From an uncultured Prevotellaceae bacterium (GTDB lineage: Bacteria; Bacteroidota; Bacteroidia; Bacteroidales; Bacteroidaceae): DNA of 64,000 nucleotides. Shown piece after piece: positions 52,619-62,262 of this stretch (position 1 is its first letter; each line of letters begins with the position of its first letter). The DNA lies in NCBI GenBank assembly GCA_947167515.1, contig CAMVIM010000005.1, forward strand, positions 62,001 to 126,000, given 5' to 3'. The notes beneath the pieces were generated by a model that saw only the letters and a program-made list of their open reading frames with translations, made no database searches and had not been told where the DNA came from. Position numbers and translations under genes: made by a program.

Positions 52619-53692
52619 ATGAAAAATGTATTTTGTGGAATATCACTCTTTGTATGTCTTTTGAGTGTATATTCGTGTGGTTCAAAAGAAAGCTGTCAAC
52701 AGGATAAGCCAATGGTCAATGTTGTTGTGGCTAAGGGATTGAACGAAGTGGATGCAACCACCTTTACTGGTAAAACAAAGTCGGCTGAAGAAGTGAATCT
52801 GGCTTTTCGCGTGGCTGGACAAATCGAGCGGGTTCTGGTGAAGGAAGGTGACTATGTGAATCAAGGACAGGTGGTGGCTGTGATGGATGCCCGTGACTAT
52901 CAGGTGCAGTTGGCTGCCACTCAAGCTGAATACGAACAGGTGAAAGCTGATGCCGAACGCGTGATGGCTCTTTATGCAGAGGGCAACACGACCGCCAGCA
53001 ATAACGACAAGGCTCGCTATGGTTTGCAGCAAATCACGCAGAAGTTGGCCAATCATAAAAATCAACTGAATGACACAAAGTTGAGAAGTACCATCAGCGG
53101 GTATGTACAGACAAAGTTCCACGAATCGGGCGAGACGGTTGGTGCAGGGATGCCTGTGGTGAGCGTGTTTGGCAGTGGAGACACGGAAGTGGAGATAAAG
53201 ATTAGTGCATCCGACTTTTCCAACATCGAAAGATTCACTCATTTTTTCTGTAAGTTTGATGTGACGGGCGATGAATCATTCCCCTTGAATGTGGTTCGTG
53301 TCAGTCAAGAGGCGAACTCCTCTCAACTTTACACGGTACGGCTGAAATTTGCGGGAAACATTGACCATAAGAAGATTACACCTGGCATGACTACGATGGT
53401 GTATGCTGAAGTTTCAAATACAGAGGCGGCAGGTATGGTGAAAGTGCCCACGTCTGCTGTGTTGGAAGAGGAAGGAAAGACGCAGGTGTTCGTATATGAC
53501 GAGAAGTCTGGAAAGGTGAACAAACGCTTGGTGAATGTAGGTCTGCTGAACCGTGATGGAACGGTGCTGATTGAGACGGGATTGAAAGCGGGTGAGAAAG
53601 TGGTGGCGACCGGTGTTCATCACATCGAAGACGGAGAAGAGGTGGACGTGTTGGTGAAACCTGCAGCCTCGAACGTTGGAGGGCTTTTATAA
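52619..53692 (+). CDS. RND efflux periplasmic adaptor lipoprotein
   Basis: 357 residues. Lipoprotein signal MKNVFCGISLFVCLLSVYSC. Membrane fusion protein with the lipoyl halves (VAGQIERVLVKEGDYVNQGQ and LRSTISGYVQTKFHESGETV), a short helical hairpin (about 95-150) and beta-barrel (about 185-270). It bridges the inner-membrane pump and the TolC-like channel encoded next. The promoter is divergent from the AraC gene. Confidence 0.92.
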   Translation: MKNVFCGISLFVCLLSVYSCGSKESCQQDKPMVNVVVAKGLNEVDATTFTGKTKSAEEVNLAFRVAGQIERVLVKEGDYVNQGQVVAVMDARDYQVQLAATQAEYEQVKADAERVMALYAEGNTTASNNDKARYGLQQITQKLANHKNQLNDTKLRSTISGYVQTKFHESGETVGAGMPVVSVFGSGDTEVEIKISASDFSNIERFTHFFCKFDVTGDESFPLNVVRVSQEANSSQLYTVRLKFAGNIDHKKITPGMTTMVYAEVSNTEAAGMVKVPTSAVLEEEGKTQVFVYDEKSGKVNKRLVNVGLLNRDGTVLIETGLKAGEKVVATGVHHIEDGEEVDVLVKPAASNVGGLL

Positions 53693-53759
53693 AAAGAGGA
53701 ACGTTAACTATAGGAAAACAGAACATTACGAAATAGTAACATTAGGAAAACAGAATACA

Positions 53760-56700
53760 ATGAACTACAGTAAATGGGCATTGGACAATAGTAAGCTGGT
53801 GAACTTTCTGGTGATTGTGCTGGTGATTGGCGGCATCTTGGCGTATGGCTCGATGTCGAAGCTGGAAGACCCTGCCATCAAGGTGAAGCAGGCAATGGTG
53901 GTGACGACTTATCCTGGTGCATCAGCTCATCAGGTGGAACTAGAGGTGACGGATCCTTTGGAGAAGAGCATTGGTGAAATGACCACCATCAACAACATAC
54001 AGTCATCGAGTTATGCAGATTTGAGCCTCATTACAGTGGAGCTGCTCACGACTGTGCCCAATGATAAGGTGGAACAGGAGTGGGACATGCTTCGCCGCAA
54101 GGTTGCTAATGCACAGAGCAAGTTACCTTCGGGTGCTTCGGCTTCTCAAGTGCGCGACGATTTTGGCGATGTATATGGCATGTTCTATGCACTGAAAGGA
54201 GATGGGCAAAGTGACAAGGAACTGAATGATTATGCTGAACTGATCAAGCGAACTGTCAACGATATTGATGGAGTGAGCCGTGTGGAGATTTACGGCAAGC
54301 GCAATCTGTGCATCAATATAGAACTCCGCGAAGACAAGATGGCCAATCTTGGTGTGATGCCGATGGAGGTGATTCAGACGCTCAACAACCAAAACAAGAC
54401 GAGTTATGCTGGTTATTACGACAATGGCACTCGTCGCATTCGCGTGACCGTGAATGACAAGTTCAACAACGTGGATGATATAGCCAACATGCTTATTCAG
54501 GGACATGACGATGACCAGCTACGCATCAAGGACATTGCGGTGGTGACGAAAACCTATGAAGCCACAACGCGCAACCAGATGACGAGAGATGGGGTGCATG
54601 CCTTGGGCATCAGCATTGCTTGTGCTTCTGATTACGACATTCTGAAAGTGGGGGCGAAAGTGGACGAAGAACTGAAAAGAATTGAGAAGCGTTTTCCTGC
54701 TGGCATTGAGTGTGAAAAGGTGTTTTTCCAACCCGAGCGTGTGGATAATGCTCTCAACACTTTCCTCGTCAACCTGCTTGAATCTGTTGCCATTGTTGTG
54801 CTTCTGCTGATTTTCTTCATGGGGTGGCGAAGCGGCTACATCATCGGAACCAGTCTTGTGGTGATAGTCTTTGGCTCCTTCCTCGTATTGCAGGGTTTTG
54901 ATGGTACGCTCCAGCGTGTGTCACTGGCCAGTTTCATTCTGGCTATGGGTATGCTGGTTGATAATGCGATTGTGATTGTTGATGGCATATTGGTCGATAT
55001 CAAGCAAGGAAAGCCACGCATGGAAGCTCTGACATCCATCGGGGAAAAAACCGCCATGCCGTTGCTGGGGGCAACGTTGATAGCCATCCTCGCCTTCTTG
55101 CCCATCTTCATGAGTCCTGACACAGCTGGTGTGTATGTGCGTGACCTTTTCATCGTCATCGCCGTCAGCCTTTTGCTCAGTTGGATTCTGGCATTGGTGC
55201 ATGTGCCTGTGATGTGCAATCGGATGTTCAAGAAAGTGGAAACGTCTTCGGACAAAGAGGAGGTGGAACTCTATCGCGGTAAGGCCTATGATGTTCTGGA
55301 AGTTGTATTGAACTTTGGCATGAAGCATCGCAAGACCACCGTGATATCCGCTGTGGTGCTTTTAGGTTTGAGCGCCTTTTGCTACAAGTTCGTCAATCAG
55401 GCATTCTTCCCTGATATGGAGTATGATCAGCTGTACATGGAGTATAAGTTGCCCGAAGGCTATAATTCCACACAGACGGCTCAAGACCTGGAAGAAATTC
55501 GTGACTTGCTCATGAAGAAAGACTACATAACCCATATCACAACGTCAGTGGGTGGCACTCCTTCTCGCTATAATCTGGTACGTTCCATAGCCACTCCCTC
55601 ATTGGCTTATGGTGAGTTGATAATTGATTTCACTTCGCCGTCGGAATTGGTGGAGCATATCGACTCATTGCAGAAAGAAATCAGTCGTTTATATCCCGAT
55701 GCTTACATCAAGTTCAAACGCTATAATTTGATGTTCAAGAAATATCCCATCGAGGCGTGTTTCAGTGGTCCTGACCCTGCCGTGTTGCATCAGTTGGTTG
55801 ACTCTGCTCGTGCTATTGTCGATGCTTCAGACAAGGTTTATCTTGCCACCTCAGACTGGGAGCCTCGGGTGCCAGTGCTGAGCATTGACTACGACCAGGC
55901 TTCGGCGCGCAACAGTGCCTTGTCGCGTAGCGATGTGGCGTTGTCGATGATGGCTTATACGGGTGGTGTACCTATCGGCACTTTCTACGATGGCATTAAT
56001 CCAGAAAACATCTATGTGAAGTGTACGGATGAAAATGGTAATAACGTGGAGAATCTGGAGAATGCCCGTGTGTTTGGAATCATTCCCAATGTGGGTCAAT
56101 TCTTCACTCGTTCTACTGTTCGGAAACTGATGACTGGTGCCGTGAAGCGTGAAGATGTGATTGAAAACTTGATTCAAACCACTCCTCTCAAGCAGGTCTC
56201 TCATGGTTTGAACATCGAATGGGAAGAACCTGTTGTTGTTCGCTACAATGGTCAACGCACTCAGCGTCTCCAATGCTCTCCGTGTCCAGGTGTTGGCACA
56301 GAAGCAGCCCGTCAAGCTATTGCCAAAAAGATAGAGCAGTTGGAACTTCCAGAAGGTTATTCGCTTTCGTGGGAAGGGGAGAAAAAGGCATCAGACCAAT
56401 CGATGCGCTACCTCTTTAACGGATTTCCTATCTGTATCGTCATGATGATACTCATTCTTGTCATGCTCTTCAAGGACTACAAGAAACCAGCCATCATCTT
56501 CTGCTGTATTCCATTGGTCATTATCGGGGTTATTCCTGTGGTCATGCTGACTGGCAAACCTTTTGGTTTCGTAGCCATAGTGGGTGTGCTTGGCTTGATA
56601 GGCATGATGATTAAGAACGGTATTGTGCTGATGGATGAAATCAATCTGGAAATAGAGCAGGGCATAGAGCCACATTTGGCACTCGTACAGAGTTCAAAGT

Positions 56701-56879
56701 CACGTCTGCGTCCCGTGATGATGGCGAGTCTTACGACCATTCTCGGCATGATACCTCTTGTGCCCGACTCCATGTTCGGTTCTCTTGCCGTCACCATCAT
56801 GGGCGGTCTTTTCATGGGTACGCTCATCACGCTCATTTTCATACCTGTGCTTTATGCAATGTTCTTTAAGGTGAAATAG
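53760..56879 (+). CDS. RND efflux transporter permease
   Basis: 1039 residues from ATG 53760. Twelve transmembrane helices in two halves with large periplasmic loops; the first ends after SKLEDPAIKVKQAMVVTTYPG, helix 4 region has FILAMGMLVDNAIVIVDGIL with the proton-relay Asp pair, and the second half has VGVLGLIGMMIKNGIVLMDE. It is of the AcrB/hydrophobe type, pumping drugs, bile salts or similar compounds. The frame is open back to 53676 but that part overlaps the adaptor gene and two short direct repeats (AGGAAAACAGAA). Confidence 0.94.
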   Translation: MNYSKWALDNSKLVNFLVIVLVIGGILAYGSMSKLEDPAIKVKQAMVVTTYPGASAHQVELEVTDPLEKSIGEMTTINNIQSSSYADLSLITVELLTTVPNDKVEQEWDMLRRKVANAQSKLPSGASASQVRDDFGDVYGMFYALKGDGQSDKELNDYAELIKRTVNDIDGVSRVEIYGKRNLCINIELREDKMANLGVMPMEVIQTLNNQNKTSYAGYYDNGTRRIRVTVNDKFNNVDDIANMLIQGHDDDQLRIKDIAVVTKTYEATTRNQMTRDGVHALGISIACASDYDILKVGAKVDEELKRIEKRFPAGIECEKVFFQPERVDNALNTFLVNLLESVAIVVLLLIFFMGWRSGYIIGTSLVVIVFGSFLVLQGFDGTLQRVSLASFILAMGMLVDNAIVIVDGILVDIKQGKPRMEALTSIGEKTAMPLLGATLIAILAFLPIFMSPDTAGVYVRDLFIVIAVSLLLSWILALVHVPVMCNRMFKKVETSSDKEEVELYRGKAYDVLEVVLNFGMKHRKTTVISAVVLLGLSAFCYKFVNQAFFPDMEYDQLYMEYKLPEGYNSTQTAQDLEEIRDLLMKKDYITHITTSVGGTPSRYNLVRSIATPSLAYGELIIDFTSPSELVEHIDSLQKEISRLYPDAYIKFKRYNLMFKKYPIEACFSGPDPAVLHQLVDSARAIVDASDKVYLATSDWEPRVPVLSIDYDQASARNSALSRSDVALSMMAYTGGVPIGTFYDGINPENIYVKCTDENGNNVENLENARVFGIIPNVGQFFTRSTVRKLMTGAVKREDVIENLIQTTPLKQVSHGLNIEWEEPVVVRYNGQRTQRLQCSPCPGVGTEAARQAIAKKIEQLELPEGYSLSWEGEKKASDQSMRYLFNGFPICIVMMILILVMLFKDYKKPAIIFCCIPLVIIGVIPVVMLTGKPFGFVAIVGVLGLIGMMIKNGIVLMDEINLEIEQGIEPHLALVQSSKSRLRPVMMASLTTILGMIPLVPDSMFGSLAVTIMGGLFMGTLITLIFIPVLYAMFFKVK

Positions 56880-56897
56880 TCATTTTCTGACATAATA

Positions 56898-58295
56898 ATG
56901 AAACAAATGAAAAAGTCTCTTATCTATATTTTCAGTCTCATGCTGTGTGGCGTGTGTGGAAAGTCATGGGCACAGACACTCACTTTGGAAGAATGTGTGA
57001 ACAAGGCTCTTGAACATAACCGTTCACTGTCTTCTGCCAAGTTGACATTGGAAAAGACACGCTTCGACTCCAAGGCTTACAAGGCTAATTTCTTTCCGCA
57101 GTTCAATCTGATGGCTGTTGACTTTTACAGTACCGCCAGTGGCAACATCACCATTGATGGTGGTCATCTCCCTATATATAATTATGTGGCCTCTGAGGGG
57201 AAGTTTGTGCCTAACGTGACCATGAATGATGATGGCTCTTACACACTCAACCAGTATGCGGATTTTCCCTCAAAGTCCATGAAGTGGAAACTCAAGAACG
57301 TGGTCATTGGCAGCATCTCCATGGTGGAACCTCTCTATTCTGGCGGTAAAATCACAGCTGCTTATCAGATGTCGAAACTTGGAGTCAACATGGCCAGCGA
57401 AAACATTCGTCTGACGGAATCGGAAGTGGTGGTGAAGACTCACGAAGCCTATTTCTTGGCAGTGAAGGCAAAGGAGATGGGGGAGGTTGCTCGCAGCTAC
57501 AAAACAATGCTTGACGAATTGAAGAAGAATGTGGAAGGCGCCTTCCGTCATGGCATGAGTACTCGTAACGACATCATGAAAGTGCAGGTGAAACAGAATG
57601 AGGCGGAATTGTCCATCCAAAAGGCGGATAATGGTTACAAGTTGGCTTTGATGAATCTGTGCCATCTCGTCGGATTGCCCCTTGATAGCCCTGTGGGTGT
57701 TGCTACGGAAAACAGCCTTCCTGCAGAAACGCTTACCCCAGATATGGGAGTGCGTCCGGAACACGTCATTCTTGAAAACAAAACGGAATTGGCACGTCAG
57801 AACATCAAACTGACTCGAAGTGACTATCTGCCCAATGTCGTGATGGGTGCCACCTATACTTATGCCAATGGGGGAGAACTGGCAGGAAAACGTTTGTTAG
57901 ACAATGGTTCCCCAACAGTTGGCGTGGCTGTAAAGATGCCCATTGACCTTTTTGGTGGGGTTACGAACAAAGTGCGTTCTGCCAAAGCGGCATATCAAAT
58001 CGCACAGTTGGAGCAGCAAGACCTTGACGAGCAGATGATGCTTGAATTTTCTCAATGCCAAAACATATACGAAGAAGCCCAGACAGAACAGCGTCTTTGC
58101 GAAGTGGCTCTCGAACAGGCTGCTGAGAATGTGCGTCTTTCCAAACAGCAATATGAGGTCGGATTTGAAACATTGAGCGACTATCTGGAGACACAGGCTA
58201 CATGGCAGCAATGTAACGCCAACCTCATCAATGCCCGTTGCCAATTACGGTTGGCATACACGAAATTCTTGAAGGCTTCAGGAAAATTGCGGTAG
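56898..58295 (+). CDS. TolC family outer membrane channel
   Basis: 465 residues with a signal peptide (about 1-26, ending SWAQ). Two long coiled helices per repeat (LTLEECVNKALEHNRSLSSAKL and the matching second half near 290-460) mark an outer membrane efflux protein. It completes the tripartite pump with the two genes before it, 18 bases away. Confidence 0.92.
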   Translation: MKQMKKSLIYIFSLMLCGVCGKSWAQTLTLEECVNKALEHNRSLSSAKLTLEKTRFDSKAYKANFFPQFNLMAVDFYSTASGNITIDGGHLPIYNYVASEGKFVPNVTMNDDGSYTLNQYADFPSKSMKWKLKNVVIGSISMVEPLYSGGKITAAYQMSKLGVNMASENIRLTESEVVVKTHEAYFLAVKAKEMGEVARSYKTMLDELKKNVEGAFRHGMSTRNDIMKVQVKQNEAELSIQKADNGYKLALMNLCHLVGLPLDSPVGVATENSLPAETLTPDMGVRPEHVILENKTELARQNIKLTRSDYLPNVVMGATYTYANGGELAGKRLLDNGSPTVGVAVKMPIDLFGGVTNKVRSAKAAYQIAQLEQQDLDEQMMLEFSQCQNIYEEAQTEQRLCEVALEQAAENVRLSKQQYEVGFETLSDYLETQATWQQCNANLINARCQLRLAYTKFLKASGKLR

Positions 58296-58320
58296 CAAAT
58301 GAAAAAAAATAGGCGTTCCT

Positions 58321-58352
58321 TGTTGTTGTTTTAACTTTTTTCCCTACTTTTG
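58321..58352 (+). promoter_or_regulatory. Promoter of the first GYF_2-CD225 gene
   Basis: TTG (58323-58325) and TACTTTTG (58345-58352) are 19 bp apart; the ATG at 58385 follows after about 28 bases. Confidence 0.55.
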
Positions 58353-58384
58353 CAAATACAAATATCACAAAATCAAGAAAGACC

Positions 58385-59020
58385 ATGGGAAAATACTATT
58401 ATTTGAATGCTCAGAATGAGCAGCAAGGCCCTGCTGAAGCAGGCGAATTGAAGGGTTTAGGTGTCACAGAGAACACTTTGGTGTGGACACAAGGCATGCC
58501 ACAGTGGGCTCCTGCTGGCAATGTGGATGAACTGAAGCAAATGTTCGTGCCTGTGATGGAAGAAATGGTTCCTCCTCCAGCACCAACACCAACACCTGCT
58601 CCAACACAGGCTTATCAACCCGCTTCATCTGCTCCTGTCAACCAACCAGAAAGTCAGTCTGCTGCACCCGCAATGGGAACAGCCTACAACAAAGTGGAGC
58701 GTACTCCAGCAGCTACTCCTCAGCCGAGTACTCCTACTTCATCTCCCTCATCACCTTCAGCTACTTCGTCACCAAATGGGAAGCCTGAGAACAACATGAT
58801 ATGGGCTGTGCTCTCTACCGTCCTGTGTTGTGTTCCGATTGGTATCTATGCCATTATCTGTGCCAACAAGGTTGATGAACTCTACAATGCAGGGAATGTG
58901 GAAGAAGCTAACAAACAAGCAGCGGAAGCAAAAAAGTGGGCAATTATCGGTGCTGCGGCTGGAGCAGTAGGTGCTTTCCTCTACACTATCATTATGATTA
59001 TCGCCTCGTTGAACAATTGA
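58385..59020 (+). CDS. GYF_2-CD225 membrane protein
   Basis: 211 residues. An N-terminal GYF_2 domain (YYYLNAQNEQQGPAEAGELK, LVWTQGMPQWAPAG), a Pro/Ala/Ser/Thr-rich linker (about 62-135), and a C-terminal CD225/dispanin-like double membrane segment (WAVLSTVLCCVPIGIYAIIC, then WAIIGAAAGAVGAFLYTIIM). Its paralogue follows at 59091. Function in bacteria is not established; the linker and GYF_2 suggest a protein-binding membrane adaptor. Confidence 0.85.
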   Translation: MGKYYYLNAQNEQQGPAEAGELKGLGVTENTLVWTQGMPQWAPAGNVDELKQMFVPVMEEMVPPPAPTPTPAPTQAYQPASSAPVNQPESQSAAPAMGTAYNKVERTPAATPQPSTPTSSPSSPSATSSPNGKPENNMIWAVLSTVLCCVPIGIYAIICANKVDELYNAGNVEEANKQAAEAKKWAIIGAAAGAVGAFLYTIIMIIASLNN

Positions 59021-59024
59021 ATAT

Positions 59025-59068
59025 AAAGACATCATCTCCATGCATCGGAGCATGATGTCTTTTGTTTT
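59025..59068 (+). terminator. Terminator between the GYF_2-CD225 paralogues
   Basis: AAAGACATCAT pairs with ATGATGTCTTT, with an inner CTCC/GGAG stem, then TTTGTTTT. Confidence 0.8.
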
Positions 59069-59090
59069 CACATCAAACTCAAAAATATCT

Positions 59091-59654
59091 ATGAGACAAT
59101 ATTATTATCTGACCCCTCAGAATGAGCAGAAAGGTCCCGTTGATGCTAGTATGTTGCCGGCCTATGGTGTGACAGGCTCCACGATGGTGTGGGCGCAAGG
59201 CATGCCACAATGGGTGCAAGCCAGTCGGGTGGAAGAGCTGATGAACATCATCCCGCCCGTTACCACCGCAGCCCCCCATGTTGCTCCTGCAGCACCAGCC
59301 GTTGCGGCAGCTCCTCAGGCACCTCAGTCTGTCACTTACATCCAGACCGCGCCAGGTGGTTATGCACCTCAACAGCCTATGATGCCTAAACCCAATAGCC
59401 ACATGGTGCTGGCTGTGCTTTCCACGCTGTTTTGTTGCCTGCCCATAGGCATTTATGCCATTGTTTGTGCTTCGCAGGTCGATAGTCTCTATAGCCGTGG
59501 TGACTACTACGGGGCACAGTCGAAAGCAAACAGCGCCCGCACGTGGTCCATCGTTGGTGCGGTTGGTGGTCTCATCGTTAGTATCATCACAACATTGATT
59601 TATGCGGGCACCTTTGCTGCCGGACTTGGAAGTCTTTCAGGCATGAACTTTTAG
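59091..59654 (+). CDS. GYF_2-CD225 membrane protein, second copy
   Basis: 187 residues from ATG 59091. Same layout as the gene before: GYF_2 (YYYLTPQNEQKGPVDASML, MVWAQGMPQWVQA), an Ala/Pro linker, and two membrane segments (VLAVLSTLFCCLPIGIYAIV and SIVGAVGGLIVSIITTLIYA). The linker is shorter. Tandem duplication is clear. A DUF2752 gene follows almost at once. Confidence 0.85.
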   Translation: MRQYYYLTPQNEQKGPVDASMLPAYGVTGSTMVWAQGMPQWVQASRVEELMNIIPPVTTAAPHVAPAAPAVAAAPQAPQSVTYIQTAPGGYAPQQPMMPKPNSHMVLAVLSTLFCCLPIGIYAIVCASQVDSLYSRGDYYGAQSKANSARTWSIVGAVGGLIVSIITTLIYAGTFAAGLGSLSGMNF

Positions 59655-59657
59655 TGT

Positions 59658-60083
59658 TTGCAGCATCAAATCTTTGTTTTACCAATCAGGAGGGTCGTTA
59701 TCAAACGTAAGATACCACTTTATCTGTTTCTCTTTATCCTACTGCTGGGTTGTGTCGCGGTATATTTATTCCTTGACCCAACCCAGTATGCATGGATGCC
59801 CAAGTGTCCGTTCCGTCTGCTCACAGGATGGAACTGTCCTGCGTGTGGGGTGCAGCGAGCGCTTCACGCCTTGCTGAATGGGCATCCTTCCGAAGCATTG
59901 GCTTACAACTACTTGTTTGTTTTCAGCATCCCCTATGCCTTGGCGTTGATGGTGGCATACGTGCTACAAAAGATGAATCGTGGTGAGTCGTTTGTGCGCA
60001 TGGCGAATCATCCCATTCTTGCAAGGGTTTATATCGTGCTTTTCTTTGTTTGGGGAGTGGTGCGGAATGTGTTAGGCATTTAA
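59658..60083 (+). CDS. DUF2752 membrane protein
   Basis: 141 residues if started at TTG 59658. DUF2752 signature: CPFRLLTGWNCPACGVQRALHALLNG between two hydrophobic segments, then two more. The start is uncertain: the family normally begins near the KRKIPLYLF segment, where a strong AGGAGGG (59688-59694) precedes ATC at 59700 rather than an ATG. DUF2752 genes often accompany CD225/TM2-type genes, as here. It overlaps the convergent nucleotidase gene by 4 bases. Confidence 0.8.
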   Translation: MQHQIFVLPIRRVVIKRKIPLYLFLFILLLGCVAVYLFLDPTQYAWMPKCPFRLLTGWNCPACGVQRALHALLNGHPSEALAYNYLFVFSIPYALALMVAYVLQKMNRGESFVRMANHPILARVYIVLFFVWGVVRNVLGI

Positions 60084-61798
60084 GGTCTTTCTTCCGTCGT
60101 GTCAGGAGTGACGGACGCATTTCCGAACAGGATTTTCCTTTCTCGTTCAGTGGCTTGTGCCACCCAATCTTCGGGTATGAAGCGCCAATGTTTCTTGGGT
60201 TGCGGATTGATGGTGCCCAATTCCTTCACATATTCCATCAGATAGTGGCGGATGTCGTACTTGCTCACGCTGAGGATGCGTGAATCCATTTCTTCTTTCG
60301 ACAATCCGGCTCCCTTGGTCAGCAATTCGCCTCCGCCGTTGGCACGATAGGCAGTCATGGCAACGGTGTAGGTCTCGTTCATCAAGAAAGGCTTTCCGTT
60401 GTCCATGCCCAAGATACGCACCTTTTCGCCTTCGGGCTTGGTCACATCCACCTCATAGCGAATGCCTGCAGCCGAGTCGAAGTTGAAGATGAAGTTCTTG
60501 AAGCCCATGCGTTCAGGGTTGCTTTTCATTGGGCTAATGAGCAGCATCGGGTCGTTGGGCGAGTGCATCTGCTGAATCCAGCTGGCATAACTCATTTCGA
60601 GATAGTTCTTGATTTCCTCTCCAGTGAGCAGCAGCGTATAAAGGTGGTCTTCAAAACGATACAGGTCGAAAAGGTTGCTCACTCTGATGTCGCCTGCTTC
60701 GATGGAGGCATTGAAGAAGAGTGGGGCAGTGAACGAGAGATCGGCACCACTCACTTTGAGTTGCAGCGACTGAATCAGGTCGATGTAAGCCGAGGAGCCG
60801 AAATAGGCTTCAGACACATCCACGCGGTTTAGGAATGTGCCAATCTTTTGCGAGGCAAAACGCTTCACCTCGTGGAAGGGGTAGGAGAAATGTCTACGGT
60901 AGGAGTTGGCATGCTGGTTGTGGAGTGTGCCGATGTAGTTGAGAGCGCATTGAGTCTCATGGCTGCTCACCTTTCCCTGTTCGTTGATGCGGAAATCCAC
61001 ATCCACCACCGCCACGCTGTAGGCATAGCAACCAGGGTTGATGCAAGGCACGTTATGCCCTCCGCGAGTGGTCACTTCCTCCATGTTGCTGGCGTGGTCA
61101 TGGCCATAGAGAATCAGGTCGAAGCCTTCCACGTTCTCCGCTGTCTCGCGTGTGGCATTCTCCTTGTATTCAGGTGTGACGATACCCTCGTCCATGCCTG
61201 AATGAAGGAGGCCAATGACAAAGTCGGGGTTCTCTTCCTCGCGCACATGCTTCATCCATTTTTCCGCACTCTCTCGAATGTCTTCAAAGCGGATGCCTTT
61301 CCATACAGCCTTCGGAATCCAATGCGGAATGGCGGGAGTGATGAATCCGATGACTGCAATTTTCAGTCCCTGACGATAGAACACCTCGTAGGGCTGGAAA
61401 TAAGGTTCTCCTGTTTCGATGTTGACAGCATTGGCTCCCAAGATGGGGAAGTTACATTCCTCTACATATTTGTCGAAGATGCTTTTGCCCATCTCAATGT
61501 CATGATTGCCTATCACGGCCACATCATAACCGATATAATTGCAGATGTCAGCCACCTGATGCCGCGAGTTCTCGCAGTGGTTGTTGAAGTAGTAGGCCGT
61601 CGGCTCTCCCTGCAGCATGTCGCCGCCATCGATGAGCAACATGTTGCCTGGATTCTCCTGCACCTCCTTGGCCACAAACGCATGCACCCGCTGGAGACTG
61701 CCCTTGCCCCAGTGGCCATGGCGGAAATCATAAGGAAAGTAGTTCCCATGCACATCCGTCGTGAAGATAATCTTCAGATGCTTCTTCGCTGCACTCAT
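60080..61798 (-). CDS. 5'-nucleotidase / 2',3'-cyclic phosphodiesterase family protein
   Basis: 572 residues. Metallophosphatase domain with DVHGNYFP, GGDMLQGEP, GNHDIEMG, LLHSGMD and GHDHASN, then the 5_nucleotid_C domain (about 335-520, with NGGGELLTKGAG). No signal peptide is visible at MSAAKKHLKIIF, unlike most secreted relatives, so it may act in the cytoplasm. The -7 box TACCTTTG at 61807 lies only 8 bases before the ATG, so its mRNA may have almost no leader. Confidence 0.9.
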   Translation of the reverse strand: MSAAKKHLKIIFTTDVHGNYFPYDFRHGHWGKGSLQRVHAFVAKEVQENPGNMLLIDGGDMLQGEPTAYYFNNHCENSRHQVADICNYIGYDVAVIGNHDIEMGKSIFDKYVEECNFPILGANAVNIETGEPYFQPYEVFYRQGLKIAVIGFITPAIPHWIPKAVWKGIRFEDIRESAEKWMKHVREEENPDFVIGLLHSGMDEGIVTPEYKENATRETAENVEGFDLILYGHDHASNMEEVTTRGGHNVPCINPGCYAYSVAVVDVDFRINEQGKVSSHETQCALNYIGTLHNQHANSYRRHFSYPFHEVKRFASQKIGTFLNRVDVSEAYFGSSAYIDLIQSLQLKVSGADLSFTAPLFFNASIEAGDIRVSNLFDLYRFEDHLYTLLLTGEEIKNYLEMSYASWIQQMHSPNDPMLLISPMKSNPERMGFKNFIFNFDSAAGIRYEVDVTKPEGEKVRILGMDNGKPFLMNETYTVAMTAYRANGGGELLTKGAGLSKEEMDSRILSVSKYDIRHYLMEYVKELGTINPQPKKHWRFIPEDWVAQATERERKILFGNASVTPDTTEERP

Positions 61799-61806
61799 AC
61801 CGTTTG

Positions 61807-61814
61807 CAAAGGTA
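61807..61814 (-). promoter_or_regulatory. -7 box for the nucleotidase gene
   Basis: TACCTTTG on the minus strand, ending 8 bases before the start codon at 61798. No clear -33 TTTG. Confidence 0.55.
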
Positions 61815-61976
61815 CAAAAAAATCGGTGAATGTGGGAAACGGGGACTTGTTTTCTTTTCCGAACGTGAGATTTTCATGAAATAAGTGAGGGAACACTCAA
61901 TAATTCACAATAAAATCTTCCTATTTCCTTCTTTCATCACCTCCTCCAACAGTCAGGCATCATCTCCAAGTTCCGT

Positions 61977-62032
61977 CAGTCGTCATTTCATCATTCTGTC
62001 AATCGTTATATACACGGTAATGACGACTGACA
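61977..62032. repeat. 13-bp inverted repeat
   Basis: GTCAGTCGTCATT (61977-61989) and AATGACGACTGAC (62020-62032) are perfect inverted copies 30 bases apart. The second arm is the first unit of the 23-bp array that follows. Confidence 0.7.
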
Positions 62033-62180
62033 GCGTGAGGTAATGACGGGTGAGAGGGTGAACTTGATACAGGTGAGAGAGGAAGGAAGATACGGGTGTA
62101 CGATGGAGGTGATGACGGAAGGACGAACGTGGTGGATACAGGTGTGCGTTGGCAGTGGATATAGGTGTGCGTTTCCTGTA
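62020..62180. repeat. Diverged array of seven 23-bp units
   Basis: A core of the form (A/G)AT-A/G-(A)C-A/G-GG recurs with its C (T in the last) at 62024, 62047, 62070, 62093, 62116, 62139 and 62162, always 23 bp apart. The last two units share GTGGATA-C/T-AGGTGTGCGTT. Units are not palindromic here. No coding sense; the 61815-62262 gap holds no gene I can support. Confidence 0.75.
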
Positions 62181-62262
62181 AACATGAGGCTCCTCCTTCT
62201 TACTCATCAAAGTGGTTACGTGATCGGGAAATTGGCCTTGACATGGTTCTGCTTATACGACC

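Noticed and set aside
61983..62210. Open frame of about 75 residues on the minus strand with repeated TANAHLYPPR-like segments
   Set aside because: It is a translation of the 23-bp array; no promoter, no homology, and the period is not a multiple of three.
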